Shown here: positions 18,063 to 27,736 of the stretch, piece by piece
Layout: each line of letters opens with the position of its first letter
Numbering within the stretch: the stretch's first letter is position 1
From: Jeongeupia wiesaeckerbachi
GTDB lineage: Bacteria > Pseudomonadota > Gammaproteobacteria > Burkholderiales > Chitinibacteraceae
Reading direction: 5' to 3'
Length of the DNA stretch: 64,000 nucleotides
Assembly: GCF_050916355.1 (NCBI RefSeq)
Contig: NZ_CP136946.1
Location: forward strand, 620,001 to 684,000
Notes under the pieces: generated by a model
Told to the model about the DNA's origin: nothing
Databases searched by the model: none
Seen by the model: the letters and a program-made list of their open reading frames with translations, nothing else
Program-made: the position numbers and the translations under genes

Positions 18063-19283
18063 TCAGTCGCGCCGCGGTTCGCGGGCGATGCACGCCGCGG
18101 CGGTGAACAGCACGTCGGTCGAGCTGTTGAGCGCGGTCTCGGACGAATCCTGGATCACGCTGATGATGAAGCCGATCGCGACGATCTGCATCGCCACGTC
18201 GTTGCTGATGCCGAACAGGCTGCACGCCATCGGAATCAGCAGCAGCGAGCCGCCGGCAACGCCCGACGCGCCGCACGCGGCCAGGCTGGCGACGACGCTG
18301 AGCAGCAAGGCGGTCGGCAGATCGACGGCAATGCCGAGCGTGTTGGCCGCGGCCAGCGTCAGCACGGTGATGGTGATCGCCGCGCCGGCCATATTGATCG
18401 TCGCGCCGAGCGGGATCGACACCGAATAGGTGTCTTCGTTCAGCCCCAGCTTCTCGCACAGCTGCATGTTCACCGGGATGTTCGCCGCCGAGCTGCGGGT
18501 GAAGAACGCGGTCAGGCCGCTTTCGCGCAGGCAGGTGAACACCAGCGGATAGGGGTTGCGCCGGGTGACGATGGCAACGATCAGCGGATTGACGACCAGC
18601 GCAACGACCAGCATCGCGCCGACCAGGACCAGCAACAGCCGCGAATAACCGAGCAAGGCCGAAAAGCCGGTCGTCGCCACCGATTCGGCGACGAGGCCGA
18701 ACACACCGAACGGCGCAAAACGGATGATGATCTGCACGATGCGCGACACCGCGTGCGCGACGTCGGCGAGAATCTGCCGCGTCGGCTCGCTGCCATGATG
18801 CAGCGCAAAGCCAAGCGCCGCGCCCCAGGCGAGCACGCCGATGTAGTTGGCGTTGGCGAGCGCGTGAATCGGGTTGTCGAATACCTGGAACAGCAGGCTG
18901 CGCAGGACTTCGGTGATGCCGCCGGGCGGCGTGCTCGAGTTTGCGGCGGTGACCAGCGTCAGCGTCGACGGGAACGCAAAGCTGATGCAGACGGCTACCA
19001 GCGCGGCCGAAAACGTGCCGAGCAGGTAGAGGCCGAGGATGGCCTGCATCCCGGTCGCGCTGCCGCGGCGCTTGTTGGCGATCGACGACGCGACCAGCAG
19101 CAGCACCAGGAGCGGCGCGATCGCCTTCAGCGCACTGACGAACATCGCGCCGAGCAGCGCCGCCGACTGGCCGGCCGCCGGCCAGATGAACCCGAGCGCC
19201 GCACCGGCGACCATGCCGGCCAGAATGAGCAGGACGAGGTTGCCCGTCAGGAACAGGGACAGCCATTTGGAGGCAAATCGCAT
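18063..19283 (-). CDS. sstT: Serine/threonine:Na+ symporter SstT
   Basis: 406 aa, with 8-9 hydrophobic segments of the dicarboxylate/amino acid:cation symporter fold. Recognisable are the hairpin FTRSSAANIPVNMQLCEKLGL, the Na+/substrate motif PLGATINMAGAAITITVLTLAAANTLGI, and IQDSSETALNSSTDVLFTAA. These match SstT rather than GltP. It imports serine and threonine with sodium at the inner membrane. It is a single gene, convergent with chrA. Family-normal length; no anomalies were seen. Confidence 0.92.
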   Translation of the reverse strand: MRFASKWLSLFLTGNLVLLILAGMVAGAALGFIWPAAGQSAALLGAMFVSALKAIAPLLVLLLVASSIANKRRGSATGMQAILGLYLLGTFSAALVAVCISFAFPSTLTLVTAANSSTPPGGITEVLRSLLFQVFDNPIHALANANYIGVLAWGAALGFALHHGSEPTRQILADVAHAVSRIVQIIIRFAPFGVFGLVAESVATTGFSALLGYSRLLLVLVGAMLVVALVVNPLIVAIVTRRNPYPLVFTCLRESGLTAFFTRSSAANIPVNMQLCEKLGLNEDTYSVSIPLGATINMAGAAITITVLTLAAANTLGIAVDLPTALLLSVVASLAACGASGVAGGSLLLIPMACSLFGISNDVAMQIVAIGFIISVIQDSSETALNSSTDVLFTAAACIAREPRRD

Positions 19284-19465
19284 GGGCTTCTCGATATGGA
19301 ATGAGTAGAGCGGAATCGAACGGCCGCAGCCGACGTACCGTGGAGGCTTGCGCTTTTACAGTGTGGCCGCGTACCGGCGCAATCGCCGATTTCCCGCCCG
19401 CCCTCCGGTCAAACCGCTAAAGGGGCGAACGCCGAAGCGCGGCAAACGGTCCGGCGGCCAAGAAA

Positions 19466-19489
19466 AAAGGCCCGCAATCGCGGGCCTTT
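19466..19489 (-). terminator. Intrinsic terminator of pyk
   Basis: On the minus strand AAAGGCCCGC-GATT-GCGGGCCTTT is a perfect 10-bp stem followed by T6. It lies 18 bases after the pyk stop. Confidence 0.9.
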
Positions 19490-19506
19490 GTCGACGGACG
19501 CTGCAA

Positions 19507-20925
19507 TCAGCGCGAGGGGATTTCCAGAATCCGCAGCGTGTTGGCACCTTGCCCGGCCGGCGCGCCGAAGGTCAGCGCGATCCGGTCGTTCGGCGCGGCG
19601 ACGCCGGCTTTCAGCAATGCGGTCTGCACATGGGTGATCTGCGCGTCGCGATCGACCAGGTCGGCATCCATCATCCGCGGCTGCACGTGGCGGAACAGCG
19701 CCATCTTGCGGTAGGTGGTCTGGTCACGGGTGAACGCGTAGATCGGCGTGCCGCTGATATAACGCGACAGCCACAGCGGCGAGACGCCCGAGTTGGTCAG
19801 CGCGGCGATTGCTTTCAGATCGAGGTGGCCGGCGGCGTACAGCGTCGCCATCGCCACGGTCTGGTCGATCCGGTCGAACGGCAGCGTATCCAGCGGCACG
19901 TCGCCGCCGCGCTCGACCGATCGCTCGGCCTCGATGCAGGTCCGCGCCAGCGCCTCGACCGCCTCGACCGGGTATTTGCCCGCCGCCGACTCGGCCGACA
20001 GCATCACCGCGTCGGTGCCGTCGAGCACGGCGTTGGCACAGTCGGAGACTTCGGCACGCGTCGGCACCGGGCTGGAGATCATCGATTCCATCATCTGCGT
20101 CGCGGTGATGGTCAGTTTGCGCTTGGCGCGGGCGCGCTTGATCATCATCTTCTGCAGCGCCGGTACGCTGGCGTCGCCGACTTCAACCGCCAGATCGCCA
20201 CGGGCGACCATGATGCCGTCGGAAGCGTCGAGGATTTCGTCGAGGTTGGCGACCGCTTCGGTGCGTTCGATCTTGGCGATCAGCCCGCCGGTACCGCCGG
20301 CGGCGCGCAACAGCGTGCGCGCCATATACATGTCGGCGGCGCTCTTTGGGAACGACACCGCGATGTAGTCGGCCTGCAAGGCGGCGGCGGTCTTGATGTC
20401 TTCCATGTCCTTGGCGGTCAGCGCCGGCGCGGTCAGGCCGCCACCCTTGCGGTTGATGCCCTTGTTGTTCGACAGCACGCCGCCGAACAGCACCGTGGTG
20501 TAGACCTCGGTGCCGCGCACCTCGAGCACTTCGAGCTGCAGCTCGCCGTCGCCGAGCAAGAGGATCGCGCCCGGTTCGACGTCGTTCGGCAACTCCTTGT
20601 AGTCGAGGCCGACGCGTTCGGCGTTGCCGAGCTCGCAGGCGGCGTCGAGGATGAAGGTGGAGCCCTTCTTGAGTTCGATCTTGTTCTTTTCGAACTTGCC
20701 GATGCGGATCTTCGGCCCCTGCAGGTCGGCGAGCACGGCGACCGGCACGCCGAGCTTGTCGGCGATGGCGCGCACGGTGTTGGCGCGGTCGGTGTGATCC
20801 TGGGCGGTGCCGTGGGAGAAATTGAGGCGGACGGTGTTGACGCCGGCCTTGATCAGCTGTTCGAGGACGGCCGGGTCGGTCGAAGCAGGGCCGAGGGTGG
20901 CGACGATCTTGGTACCGCGGGGCAT
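19507..20925 (-). CDS. pyk: Pyruvate kinase
   Basis: 472 aa. It catalyses phosphoenolpyruvate + ADP to pyruvate + ATP, the last step of glycolysis. Motifs seen are RGTKIVATLGPAS at the N-terminus, RLNFSHG, DLQGPKIR, the active-site block ADYIAVSFPKSAADMYMAR..IAKIER (general-acid Lys), MVARGDLAVE and ITATQMMESM, then a C-terminal allosteric domain. The start at 20925 has AGGAG at 7 bases; an upstream extension lacks conserved sequence. It is a single gene with its own terminator. Sequence style is closer to PykA (type II) than PykF, but that was judged by eye. Confidence 0.96.
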   Translation of the reverse strand: MPRGTKIVATLGPASTDPAVLEQLIKAGVNTVRLNFSHGTAQDHTDRANTVRAIADKLGVPVAVLADLQGPKIRIGKFEKNKIELKKGSTFILDAACELGNAERVGLDYKELPNDVEPGAILLLGDGELQLEVLEVRGTEVYTTVLFGGVLSNNKGINRKGGGLTAPALTAKDMEDIKTAAALQADYIAVSFPKSAADMYMARTLLRAAGGTGGLIAKIERTEAVANLDEILDASDGIMVARGDLAVEVGDASVPALQKMMIKRARAKRKLTITATQMMESMISSPVPTRAEVSDCANAVLDGTDAVMLSAESAAGKYPVEAVEALARTCIEAERSVERGGDVPLDTLPFDRIDQTVAMATLYAAGHLDLKAIAALTNSGVSPLWLSRYISGTPIYAFTRDQTTYRKMALFRHVQPRMMDADLVDRDAQITHVQTALLKAGVAAPNDRIALTFGAPAGQGANTLRILEIPSR

Positions 20926-21051
20926 GGCTTTACTCCTGTGTCGGAATCGCTGCCGACCACCAGGGGCCGGCCAGACCGACATTGTGGTCAGCCTGCACCG
21001 ACAAGTAAATCACCAGCCCCCCGCCAGACGGCCAGATCCGAACGCCGGCCC

Positions 21052-21639
21052 TCAGGTTTCGAGCAGCGTCTGCAGCGTACTGCGCAGCACGGCGATGGTG
21101 GCTGCGTCCACATCCTTCGGGTGACGAACCTGCCGCAGCATCAGCCCTTCGAACAGGGCGATGATGATTTCGGTCCGGGCCTCCAGATCGCCCAGCGGTG
21201 GCAGGCCCCGTCGTTCCCGGCCCGAAGCAATGGTTTCGGCCAGCCGCGTCCTGGCCTTCCGGTCTCCCTCTTGCACCGTCGCGGCGACCTTGGGATTGCG
21301 CGTGGCCTCGGCCAGGATCTCGATCTGCAGCGCATCGTCGGAACAGGGCGATTCGCCAATGTCGTTGCCAGCCTCGCGGATCAGCGCCTGCAGGATGTCC
21401 TCGTCGTCGTACAGCGCGTCGAGCAGCGCAAGGATTTCGGCAACGTCGCGCTCGACGATCGCCGCGATGATCGCTTCCTTGTTCTCGAAATAGTGATAGA
21501 TGTGGCCCACGCTCATGCCGGCTGCCTTGGCCAGTTCGGCCATGCTCGCACCGTGGAACCCCCGCTGGCGAAAGCAATCGGCTGCGGCGTCAAGCACCTG
21601 ATTGCAGCGTGCCTCGCCCCGGTCTTGTTCGGTTTTCAT
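21052..21639 (-). CDS. TetR/AcrR-family repressor of the adjacent RND efflux operon
   Basis: 195 aa. The N-terminal TetR helix-turn-helix (residues about 10-55) reads VLDAAADCFRQRGFHGASMAELAKAAGMSVGHIYHYFENKEAI. The C-terminal ligand domain is all helical. The ATG at 21639 (MKTEQDR) has GAGGGA upstream; an alternative ATG at 21690 would add 17 unconserved residues. It is divergent from the RND operon, and the 236-bp gap holds two adjacent 14-bp palindromes, so it very likely represses both. The inducer is unknown. Confidence 0.92.
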   Translation of the reverse strand: MKTEQDRGEARCNQVLDAAADCFRQRGFHGASMAELAKAAGMSVGHIYHYFENKEAIIAAIVERDVAEILALLDALYDDEDILQALIREAGNDIGESPCSDDALQIEILAEATRNPKVAATVQEGDRKARTRLAETIASGRERRGLPPLGDLEARTEIIIALFEGLMLRQVRHPKDVDAATIAVLRSTLQTLLET

Positions 21640-21734
21640 GCTGTCCCTCGTGTCGCTCACGCTGCGCAGACTGACGATTCCATTTGTCATAGCCCGGCGT
21701 ACTATGCGCTTGCCAAGTGATTTTGATTTTAATT

Positions 21735-21762
21735 AGAATGGTCATTCTAGAATGATCATTCA
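21735..21762. promoter_or_regulatory. Two adjacent palindromic operators for the TetR repressor
   Basis: The sites AGAATGGTCATTCT (21735-21748) and AGAATGATCATTCA (21749-21762) abut. The core GAATGATCATTC of the second is a perfect 12-bp palindrome; the first differs at one base. They lie between the divergent tetR and efflux genes, in an AT-rich promoter region. Confidence 0.8.
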
Positions 21763-21875
21763 TTCTATTTCGAACCATTGTGTCTGAACAGTGTCCAGTT
21801 TCCCCAGCCGCCCGGTAAGAACGCCCGGCGGCCGTTTCCGTTGAATGTTAAATCGACTCCGAAGAAGAGGCCCCC

Positions 21876-23051
21876 ATGCACCTGATCCCGAGACGCGCGC
21901 TGGTCGCCGCCAGCCTGATTGCCGGCAGCCTGGCGCTGATCGGCTGCGGCGAACCTAACGCAGCCAATAACGCCGCGCACCCCGAGCCGGTCGTCGGCGT
22001 GGTGACGGTCTCCGGCCAGTCGCTGCCGATGACAACCGAACTGGCCGGCCGCACCTCGCCGTACCAGGTTTCCGATGTCCGCCCGCAGGTCGGCGGCATC
22101 ATCCAGAAGCGGCTGTTCACCGAAGGCAGCGAAATCAAGGCCGGTCAGGTGCTGTACCAGATCGACCCGGCGACCTACCAGGCGGCGTACGACAGCGCCA
22201 AGGCCTCGCTGGCCAAGGCCGAAGCCAATGTGCTGTCGGCCAAGAACCGCGCCGAACGCTACGCCGATCTGGTCAAGATCAACGCCGTCAGCAAGCAGGA
22301 ATACGACGACGCCTACGCGACGCTGAAGCAGTCCGAGGCCGACGTCGCCGCCGGCCGCGCCGCGGTCGAAACCGCGCGCATCAACCTCGCCTACACCAAG
22401 GTTACTTCGCCGGTCGACGGCCGTATCGGCCGTTCGGCGGTCACGCCGGGTGCGCTGGTCACCGCCAACCAGGCCGAATCGCTGGCGACGGTGCAGACGC
22501 TCGATCCCATCTATGTCGACGTCACCCAGTCGAGCAACGAGCTGCTGCGCCTGCAGCGCGAACTGGCCAGCGGCAGCCTCAAGCGCGCGGGCACCGACGC
22601 CGCCAAGGTCAAGCTGGTATTCGACGATGGCAGCACCTACCCGCTCGAAGGCAAGCTCGAGTTCTCCGAAGTCACCGTCGAGCAGAGCACCGGTACGGTG
22701 ACGCTGCGCGCGGTGTTCCCGAATCCGAAGCACCAGTTGCTGCCGGGCATGTATGTGCGCGCGGTGATCGAGGAAGGCGTCAATGACAACGCCATCCTCG
22801 CGCCGCAGCAGGCGGTGACCCGTGACGCCCGCGGCAACGCCACGGCCATGGTCGTCGGCAAGGATGACAAGGTCGAACCGCGCCAGCTCAAGACCGCCCG
22901 CACCGTCGGCGACAACTGGCTCGTCACCGACGGCCTGAAGAGCGGCGACAAGCTGATCGTCGACGGCCTGCAGAAAATCCACCCGGGCGCCAAGGTCAAG
23001 ACCGTGGCCGCCAGCGGCGCTGCCAGCGCGCCGACCGTCGCAGCCAAGTAA
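21876..23051 (+). CDS. acrA: RND efflux periplasmic adaptor (AcrA/MexA family)
   Basis: 391 aa lipoprotein. The signal ends in a lipobox (LALIGCG, Cys about residue 25). Then come the barrel-sandwich lipoyl motif (VRPQVGGIIQKRLFTEGSEIKAGQ), a helical hairpin with paired lipoyl half (AYTKVTSPVDGRIGRS), and a beta-barrel with PGMYVRAVIEEGV. It links the inner-membrane pump to the outer-membrane channel. It is the first gene of a three-gene operon, 13 bases before the pump gene, downstream of the tandem TetR operators. The symbol denotes family only; Neisseriales homologues are often called mtrC. Confidence 0.93.
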   Translation: MHLIPRRALVAASLIAGSLALIGCGEPNAANNAAHPEPVVGVVTVSGQSLPMTTELAGRTSPYQVSDVRPQVGGIIQKRLFTEGSEIKAGQVLYQIDPATYQAAYDSAKASLAKAEANVLSAKNRAERYADLVKINAVSKQEYDDAYATLKQSEADVAAGRAAVETARINLAYTKVTSPVDGRIGRSAVTPGALVTANQAESLATVQTLDPIYVDVTQSSNELLRLQRELASGSLKRAGTDAAKVKLVFDDGSTYPLEGKLEFSEVTVEQSTGTVTLRAVFPNPKHQLLPGMYVRAVIEEGVNDNAILAPQQAVTRDARGNATAMVVGKDDKVEPRQLKTARTVGDNWLVTDGLKSGDKLIVDGLQKIHPGAKVKTVAASGAASAPTVAAK

Positions 23052-23064
23052 GGGGAGAACCTAA

Positions 23065-26000
23065 ATGGCTCGTTTCTTCATCGACCGCCCGATTTTCGCG
23101 TGGGTGGTCGCCATCATCATCATGCTCGCGGGGCTGCTGGCGATCCGCACCTTGCCGGTCGCCCAGTACCCGAGCATCGCGCCGCCGACGATTTCGATCG
23201 CCGCCACCTATCCGGGTGCTTCGGCCAAGACGCTGGAAGACACCGTCACCCAGGTCATCGAGCAGAACATGAAGGGGCTCGACGGCTTGCTGTACATGTC
23301 GTCGACCAGTGAGTCGACCGGCATGGTCGCCATCACGCTGACCTTCGCCGCCGGCACCGATCCGGACATCGCCCAGGTGCAGGTGCAGAACAAGCTGCAA
23401 CTGGCGACGCCGCTCTTGCCCGAAGCCGTACAGCGTCAGGGCATTTCGGTGTCGAAGTCGTCGGCGAGCTTCCTGATGGTGCTCGGCTTCGTCTCGACCG
23501 ACGGCAGCATGAGCGACATCGACCTCTCGGACTACGTCGCCGCCAACGTGCAGGATCCGCTCTCCCGGACCAACGGCGTCGGCAACATCCAGCTGTTCGG
23601 CTCGCAGTACGCGATGCGGATCTGGCTCGACCCGAGCAAGCTCAACAACTACAAGATGACGCCGGTCGACGTCGCCAACGCGATCCGTTCGCAGAACGTC
23701 CAGGTGTCGGCCGGCCAGCTTGGCGGTACGCCGTCGGTATCGGGCCAGCGCCTGAACGCGACCGTGTCGGCGCAGACGATGCTGCAGACGCCGGAGCAGT
23801 TCGGCGCGATCCAGCTGCGCATCAACAGCGACGGTTCGACCGTCTATCTGCGTGACGTCGCCCGCGTCGAGCTCGGCGCCCAGAGCTACGACAGCGTTGC
23901 GCGCTTCAACGGCAAGCCAGCCGCCGGTATCGGTATCCAGCTCGCCACCGGTGCCAACGCGCTCGAAACCCGCACCGCGGTCGAGCAGCGCGTCGACGAA
24001 ATGGCCAAGTTCTTCCCGCCCGGCATCAAGGTCGTCTACCCGTACGACACCACGCCGTTCGTGAAGATCTCGATCCATGAAGTGGTGAAGACGCTGCTTG
24101 AGGCCATCGTGCTCGTCTTCCTGGTGATGTATCTGTTCCTGCAGAACTTCCGCGCGACGCTGATCCCGACGATTGCGGTGCCGGTCGTGCTGCTCGGCAC
24201 CTTCGGCATCCTCGCGGCGTTCGGATTCTCGATCAACACGCTGACGATGTTCGCGATGGTGCTGGCGATCGGCCTCTTGGTCGACGATGCGATCGTCGTG
24301 GTCGAGAACGTCGAACGGGTGATGAGCGAGGAAGGCCTGTCGCCGAAGGAAGCAACCAAGAAATCGATGGGCCAGATCACCGGCGCGCTGGTCGGCATCG
24401 CCATGGTGCTGTCGGCGGTATTCATCCCGATGGCGTTCTTCGGCGGCTCGACCGGCGTCATCTACCGGCAGTTCTCGATCACCATCGTCTCGGCGATGGC
24501 GCTGTCGGTGGTCGTTGCACTGGTGCTGACCCCGGCGCTGTGCGCGACCATGCTCAAGCAGATCGAGAAGGGTCACCACGCGTCGGATAAAGGTTTCTTC
24601 GGCTGGTTCAACAACAAGTTCGACGCGACCAACGCCCGCTATCAGGGCATGGTCGGCGGCATCCTGCGCCGCAGCGGCCGCTTCATGGTCATCTACCTGC
24701 TGATCGCCGCCGGCATGGCCGTGCTGTTCATGCGCCTGCCGACGTCCTTCCTGCCCGATGAAGACCAGGGCATCCTGTTCTCGCAGATCATGCTGCCGGC
24801 CGGCGCGACGCAGGAGCAGACGCTCGAGGTGATCAAGAAGGTCGAGCATCACTTCCTCGTCGACGAGAAGAAGAACGTCAACTCGGTGTTCTCGGTGGCC
24901 GGCTTCAGCTTCGGCGGTAGCGGTCAGAACAACGGTATCGCCTTCGTCAGCCTGAAGGACTGGGACCAGCGCAAGAGCGCCGACGATCACGTCAACGCGA
25001 TCGCCGGTCGTGCAATGGGCGCGTTCTCGCAGATCCGCGAAGCCTTCGCGTTCGCGTTCGCACCGCCGGCGGTGATCGAGCTCGGCAACGCGACCGGTTT
25101 CGACTTCTTCCTGCAGGACCGCGCCGGCGTCGGCCACGAAAAGCTGATCGAAGCGCGCAATATGCTGCTCGGCATGGCCGCCAAGGATCCGACCCTCGTC
25201 GGCGTCCGCCCGAACGGCCAGGAAGACACGCCGCAGTTCCAGCTCGACATCGACCAGGAAAAGGCCGGTGCGCTCGGCGTCTCGATCGCCAGCATCAACG
25301 ACACGATCTCGACCGCCTGGGGTTCGTCCTACGTCAACGACTTCATCGACCGTGGCCGGATCAAGAAGGTCTACATGCAAGCCGAAGCTTCGGCACGGAT
25401 GCAGCCGGAAGACCTGAACAAGTGGTATGTGCGCAATGCGCAGGGCGAGATGGTGCCGTTCTCGGCCTTCGCCAGCGCGCACTGGGACTACGGCTCGCCG
25501 CGTCTCGAACGCTACAACGGTCTGTCGGCGGTCGAAATCCTCGGCCAGGCCGCACCGGGCAAGAGCTCCGGTGAGGCGATGAAGGCGATCGAGGACATCG
25601 TCGCCAAGCTGCCGCCGGGCGTCGGCATCGAATGGACCGGCCAGTCGTACCAGGAGCGGATGTCGGGCTCGCAAGCGCCGGCGCTGTACGCGATCTCGCT
25701 GCTGATCGTGTTCCTGTGCCTTGCCGCACTGTACGAAAGCTGGTCGATCCCGTTCTCGGTGATGCTGGTGGTACCGCTGGGCGTGCTCGGCGCGGTACTG
25801 GCGACGACGGTGCGCGGTCTGTCCAACGACGTGTACTTCCAGGTCGGCCTGCTGACGACGATCGGCCTGTCGGCGAAAAACGCGATCCTGATCGTCGAAT
25901 TCGCCAAGGAGCACATGGAAGCCGGTGCCAGCATGATCGACGCGACGCTGACCGCGGTGCGCGAACGCTTGCGGCCGATCCTGATGACGTCGCTGGCCTT

Positions 26001-26235
26001 CGCGCTCGGCGTGCTGCCGATGGCGATGAACACCGGCGCCGGTTCGGGCGCGCAGAACGCGATCGGTACCGGCGTGCTCGGCGGCATGCTGTCGGCGACG
26101 CTGCTGGCGATCTTCTTCGTGCCGCTGTTCTTTGTCGTCGTGCACAAGCTCTTCGACCGCTTCACCAAGCCCAAGGCACACGCCGCCCCGGCCACCGAAC
26201 ACGCAGCACTCAAGGAGAGCCAACACGATGCGTAA
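23065..26235 (+). CDS. acrB: RND multidrug efflux transporter (AcrB/MexB, HAE-1 family)
   Basis: 1056 aa. It starts with MARFFIDRPIFAWVVAIIIMLAGLLAI, typical of HAE-1 pumps. Seen are two large periplasmic loops, the proton-relay Asp pair in GLLVDDAIVVVENVERV (TM4), and the later GLSAKNAILIVEFAKE with its Lys (TM10). Twelve TM segments are expected. It exports drugs, dyes or detergents using proton motive force as a trimer with the adaptor and outer-membrane protein encoded around it. Its last codons overlap the next gene by 8 bases. Repression by the divergent TetR protein is likely. Confidence 0.97.
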   Translation: MARFFIDRPIFAWVVAIIIMLAGLLAIRTLPVAQYPSIAPPTISIAATYPGASAKTLEDTVTQVIEQNMKGLDGLLYMSSTSESTGMVAITLTFAAGTDPDIAQVQVQNKLQLATPLLPEAVQRQGISVSKSSASFLMVLGFVSTDGSMSDIDLSDYVAANVQDPLSRTNGVGNIQLFGSQYAMRIWLDPSKLNNYKMTPVDVANAIRSQNVQVSAGQLGGTPSVSGQRLNATVSAQTMLQTPEQFGAIQLRINSDGSTVYLRDVARVELGAQSYDSVARFNGKPAAGIGIQLATGANALETRTAVEQRVDEMAKFFPPGIKVVYPYDTTPFVKISIHEVVKTLLEAIVLVFLVMYLFLQNFRATLIPTIAVPVVLLGTFGILAAFGFSINTLTMFAMVLAIGLLVDDAIVVVENVERVMSEEGLSPKEATKKSMGQITGALVGIAMVLSAVFIPMAFFGGSTGVIYRQFSITIVSAMALSVVVALVLTPALCATMLKQIEKGHHASDKGFFGWFNNKFDATNARYQGMVGGILRRSGRFMVIYLLIAAGMAVLFMRLPTSFLPDEDQGILFSQIMLPAGATQEQTLEVIKKVEHHFLVDEKKNVNSVFSVAGFSFGGSGQNNGIAFVSLKDWDQRKSADDHVNAIAGRAMGAFSQIREAFAFAFAPPAVIELGNATGFDFFLQDRAGVGHEKLIEARNMLLGMAAKDPTLVGVRPNGQEDTPQFQLDIDQEKAGALGVSIASINDTISTAWGSSYVNDFIDRGRIKKVYMQAEASARMQPEDLNKWYVRNAQGEMVPFSAFASAHWDYGSPRLERYNGLSAVEILGQAAPGKSSGEAMKAIEDIVAKLPPGVGIEWTGQSYQERMSGSQAPALYAISLLIVFLCLAALYESWSIPFSVMLVVPLGVLGAVLATTVRGLSNDVYFQVGLLTTIGLSAKNAILIVEFAKEHMEAGASMIDATLTAVRERLRPILMTSLAFALGVLPMAMNTGAGSGAQNAIGTGVLGGMLSATLLAIFFVPLFFVVVHKLFDRFTKPKAHAAPATEHAALKESQHDA

Positions 26236-27682
26236 CACCCTCCTGAGCCTGGCCGTGTCCAGCGCCCTGTTGGCCGGCTGCACGCTGGCGCCCACCTACC
26301 AGCGCCCGGTCACGCCGCCCGAGGCGGCCTCATGGCCGCAGGGCGCGGCCTACCCGGCCACGAGCGCCGACGGTCGTCAATTCGCCGACACCGCCTGGCG
26401 CGACTATTTCAACGACGCCAGGCTGCAACAGGTGATCGCGCTGGCGCTGGCCAACAACCGCGACCTGCGCGTCGCGGCGCTGAACATCGAGAAGGCCCGC
26501 GCGCAGTATCAGATATCGCGTGCCGATCTCTTCCCGTCGATCCGCGCCAGCGGCAGCGGCACCGGCCAGCGCACGCCGGGTAGCCTGTCGATGACCGGCC
26601 AGCCCGAAATCAGCCACCAGTACAGCGCCGGTCTCGGCTTTGCCTCGTACGAAATCGACCTGTTCGGCCGCGTCCAGAGCCTGAAGGACGCCGCGCTCGA
26701 GCAATACTTCGCCACCGAGGAAGCGCGTCGCAGCGCCCAGATCAGCCTGATCGCCGAAGTCGCCAACGCCTATCTGACGCTGGCGGCCGACAACGACAGG
26801 CTGCGGTTGGCGCAGGAGACGCTGAAGAGCCAGCGCGAATCGTTCGAGCTGACCAAGAAGCGCTTCGACCTCGGCGTCGCCTCCGAACTCGACGTACGCC
26901 AGGCGCAGACCAGCGTCGAATCGGCGCGCGTCGACGTCGCCAAGTTCACCGGCCTGATCGCCCAGGACGCCAATGCGCTGACGCTGCTGCTCGGCGCACG
27001 CCTGCCGGCCGAGCTGCAACCGTCGACGTCGGTCGAATCGGTTACCGCCGTGCGCGACGTGCCGGGCGGCCTGCCGTCCGATGTGCTGCTGGCGCGGCCG
27101 GACATCGTCCGGGCCGAGCACCAGCTCAAGTCGGCCAATGCCAATATCGGCGCGGCACGCGCGGCGTTCTTCCCGAGCATCACGCTGACCGCCAGCGCCG
27201 GCAGCGCCAGCGCCAGCCTCGGCGATCTGTTCAAGGCCGGCTCGGGCGCGTGGAGCTTCATGCCGCAGGTGAGCATTCCGATCTTCGAGGGCGGTCGCAA
27301 TATCGCCAACCTCGACGCGGCCAAGGCCGACGAGAAGATCGCCGTCGCGCAGTACGAGAAGTCGATCCAGAGCGCCTTCCGCGAAGTGTCGGACGCGCTG
27401 GCCGACCGCGGCACGCTCGACGAGCAGGTCTCGGCGCAACAGGCGCTGGTCGATGCCTCGGCCAAGAGCTACACCTTGTCGCAGGCGCGCTACGGCAAGG
27501 GCGTCGACAGCTACCTGAACGTGCTCGACTCGCAGCGCTCGCTCTACAGCGCCCAACAGGGGCTGATCTCGATCCGGCTGTCGCGTCAGGCCAATCTGGT
27601 CACGCTGTACAAGGTGTTCGGCGGTGGCGGCCAGGACGAGGCCGCGATGGCCAACGCCTCGGCGCCCGCCAAGGCCTCGTGA
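26228..27682 (+). CDS. RND efflux outer-membrane lipoprotein (OprM/NodT family)
   Basis: 484 aa. It begins MRNTLLSLAVSSALLAGCTLAPTYQRP: a lipobox with Cys18 and the APxYxRP start of NodT/OprM proteins. Two OEP repeats follow, with the typical RPDIVRAEHQLKSANANIGAARAAFFPSITL and FEGGRNIANL blocks. It forms the trimeric outer-membrane channel of the pump. The ATG at 26228 lies inside the end of the pump gene (8-base overlap), so translation is coupled. It is the last operon gene, followed by a strong terminator. Confidence 0.95.
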   Translation: MRNTLLSLAVSSALLAGCTLAPTYQRPVTPPEAASWPQGAAYPATSADGRQFADTAWRDYFNDARLQQVIALALANNRDLRVAALNIEKARAQYQISRADLFPSIRASGSGTGQRTPGSLSMTGQPEISHQYSAGLGFASYEIDLFGRVQSLKDAALEQYFATEEARRSAQISLIAEVANAYLTLAADNDRLRLAQETLKSQRESFELTKKRFDLGVASELDVRQAQTSVESARVDVAKFTGLIAQDANALTLLLGARLPAELQPSTSVESVTAVRDVPGGLPSDVLLARPDIVRAEHQLKSANANIGAARAAFFPSITLTASAGSASASLGDLFKAGSGAWSFMPQVSIPIFEGGRNIANLDAAKADEKIAVAQYEKSIQSAFREVSDALADRGTLDEQVSAQQALVDASAKSYTLSQARYGKGVDSYLNVLDSQRSLYSAQQGLISIRLSRQANLVTLYKVFGGGGQDEAAMANASAPAKAS

Positions 27683-27695
27683 TCGCACCGGAATG

Positions 27696-27727
27696 AAAAA
27701 CGCCCCTCGACGAGGGGCGTTTTTTTT
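27696..27727 (+). terminator. Intrinsic terminator of the efflux operon
   Basis: AACGCCCCTC and GAGGGGCGTT form a perfect stem with a short GA-C loop, followed by T8 and preceded by A5. It lies 14 bases after the last stop and also faces the convergent chaN gene. Confidence 0.95.
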
Positions 27728-27736
27728 ATGCCGCGC

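Noticed and set aside
19348..21720. A 790-codon plus-strand frame across pyk and the TetR gene
   Set aside because: Shadow of two genes with full family motifs on the opposite strand.
22996..26295. A 1099-codon open frame on the minus strand opposite the RND pump
   Set aside because: It is the antisense shadow of acrB; composition (Arg/His/Asp-rich, no domains) and the clear RND protein on the plus strand rule it out.
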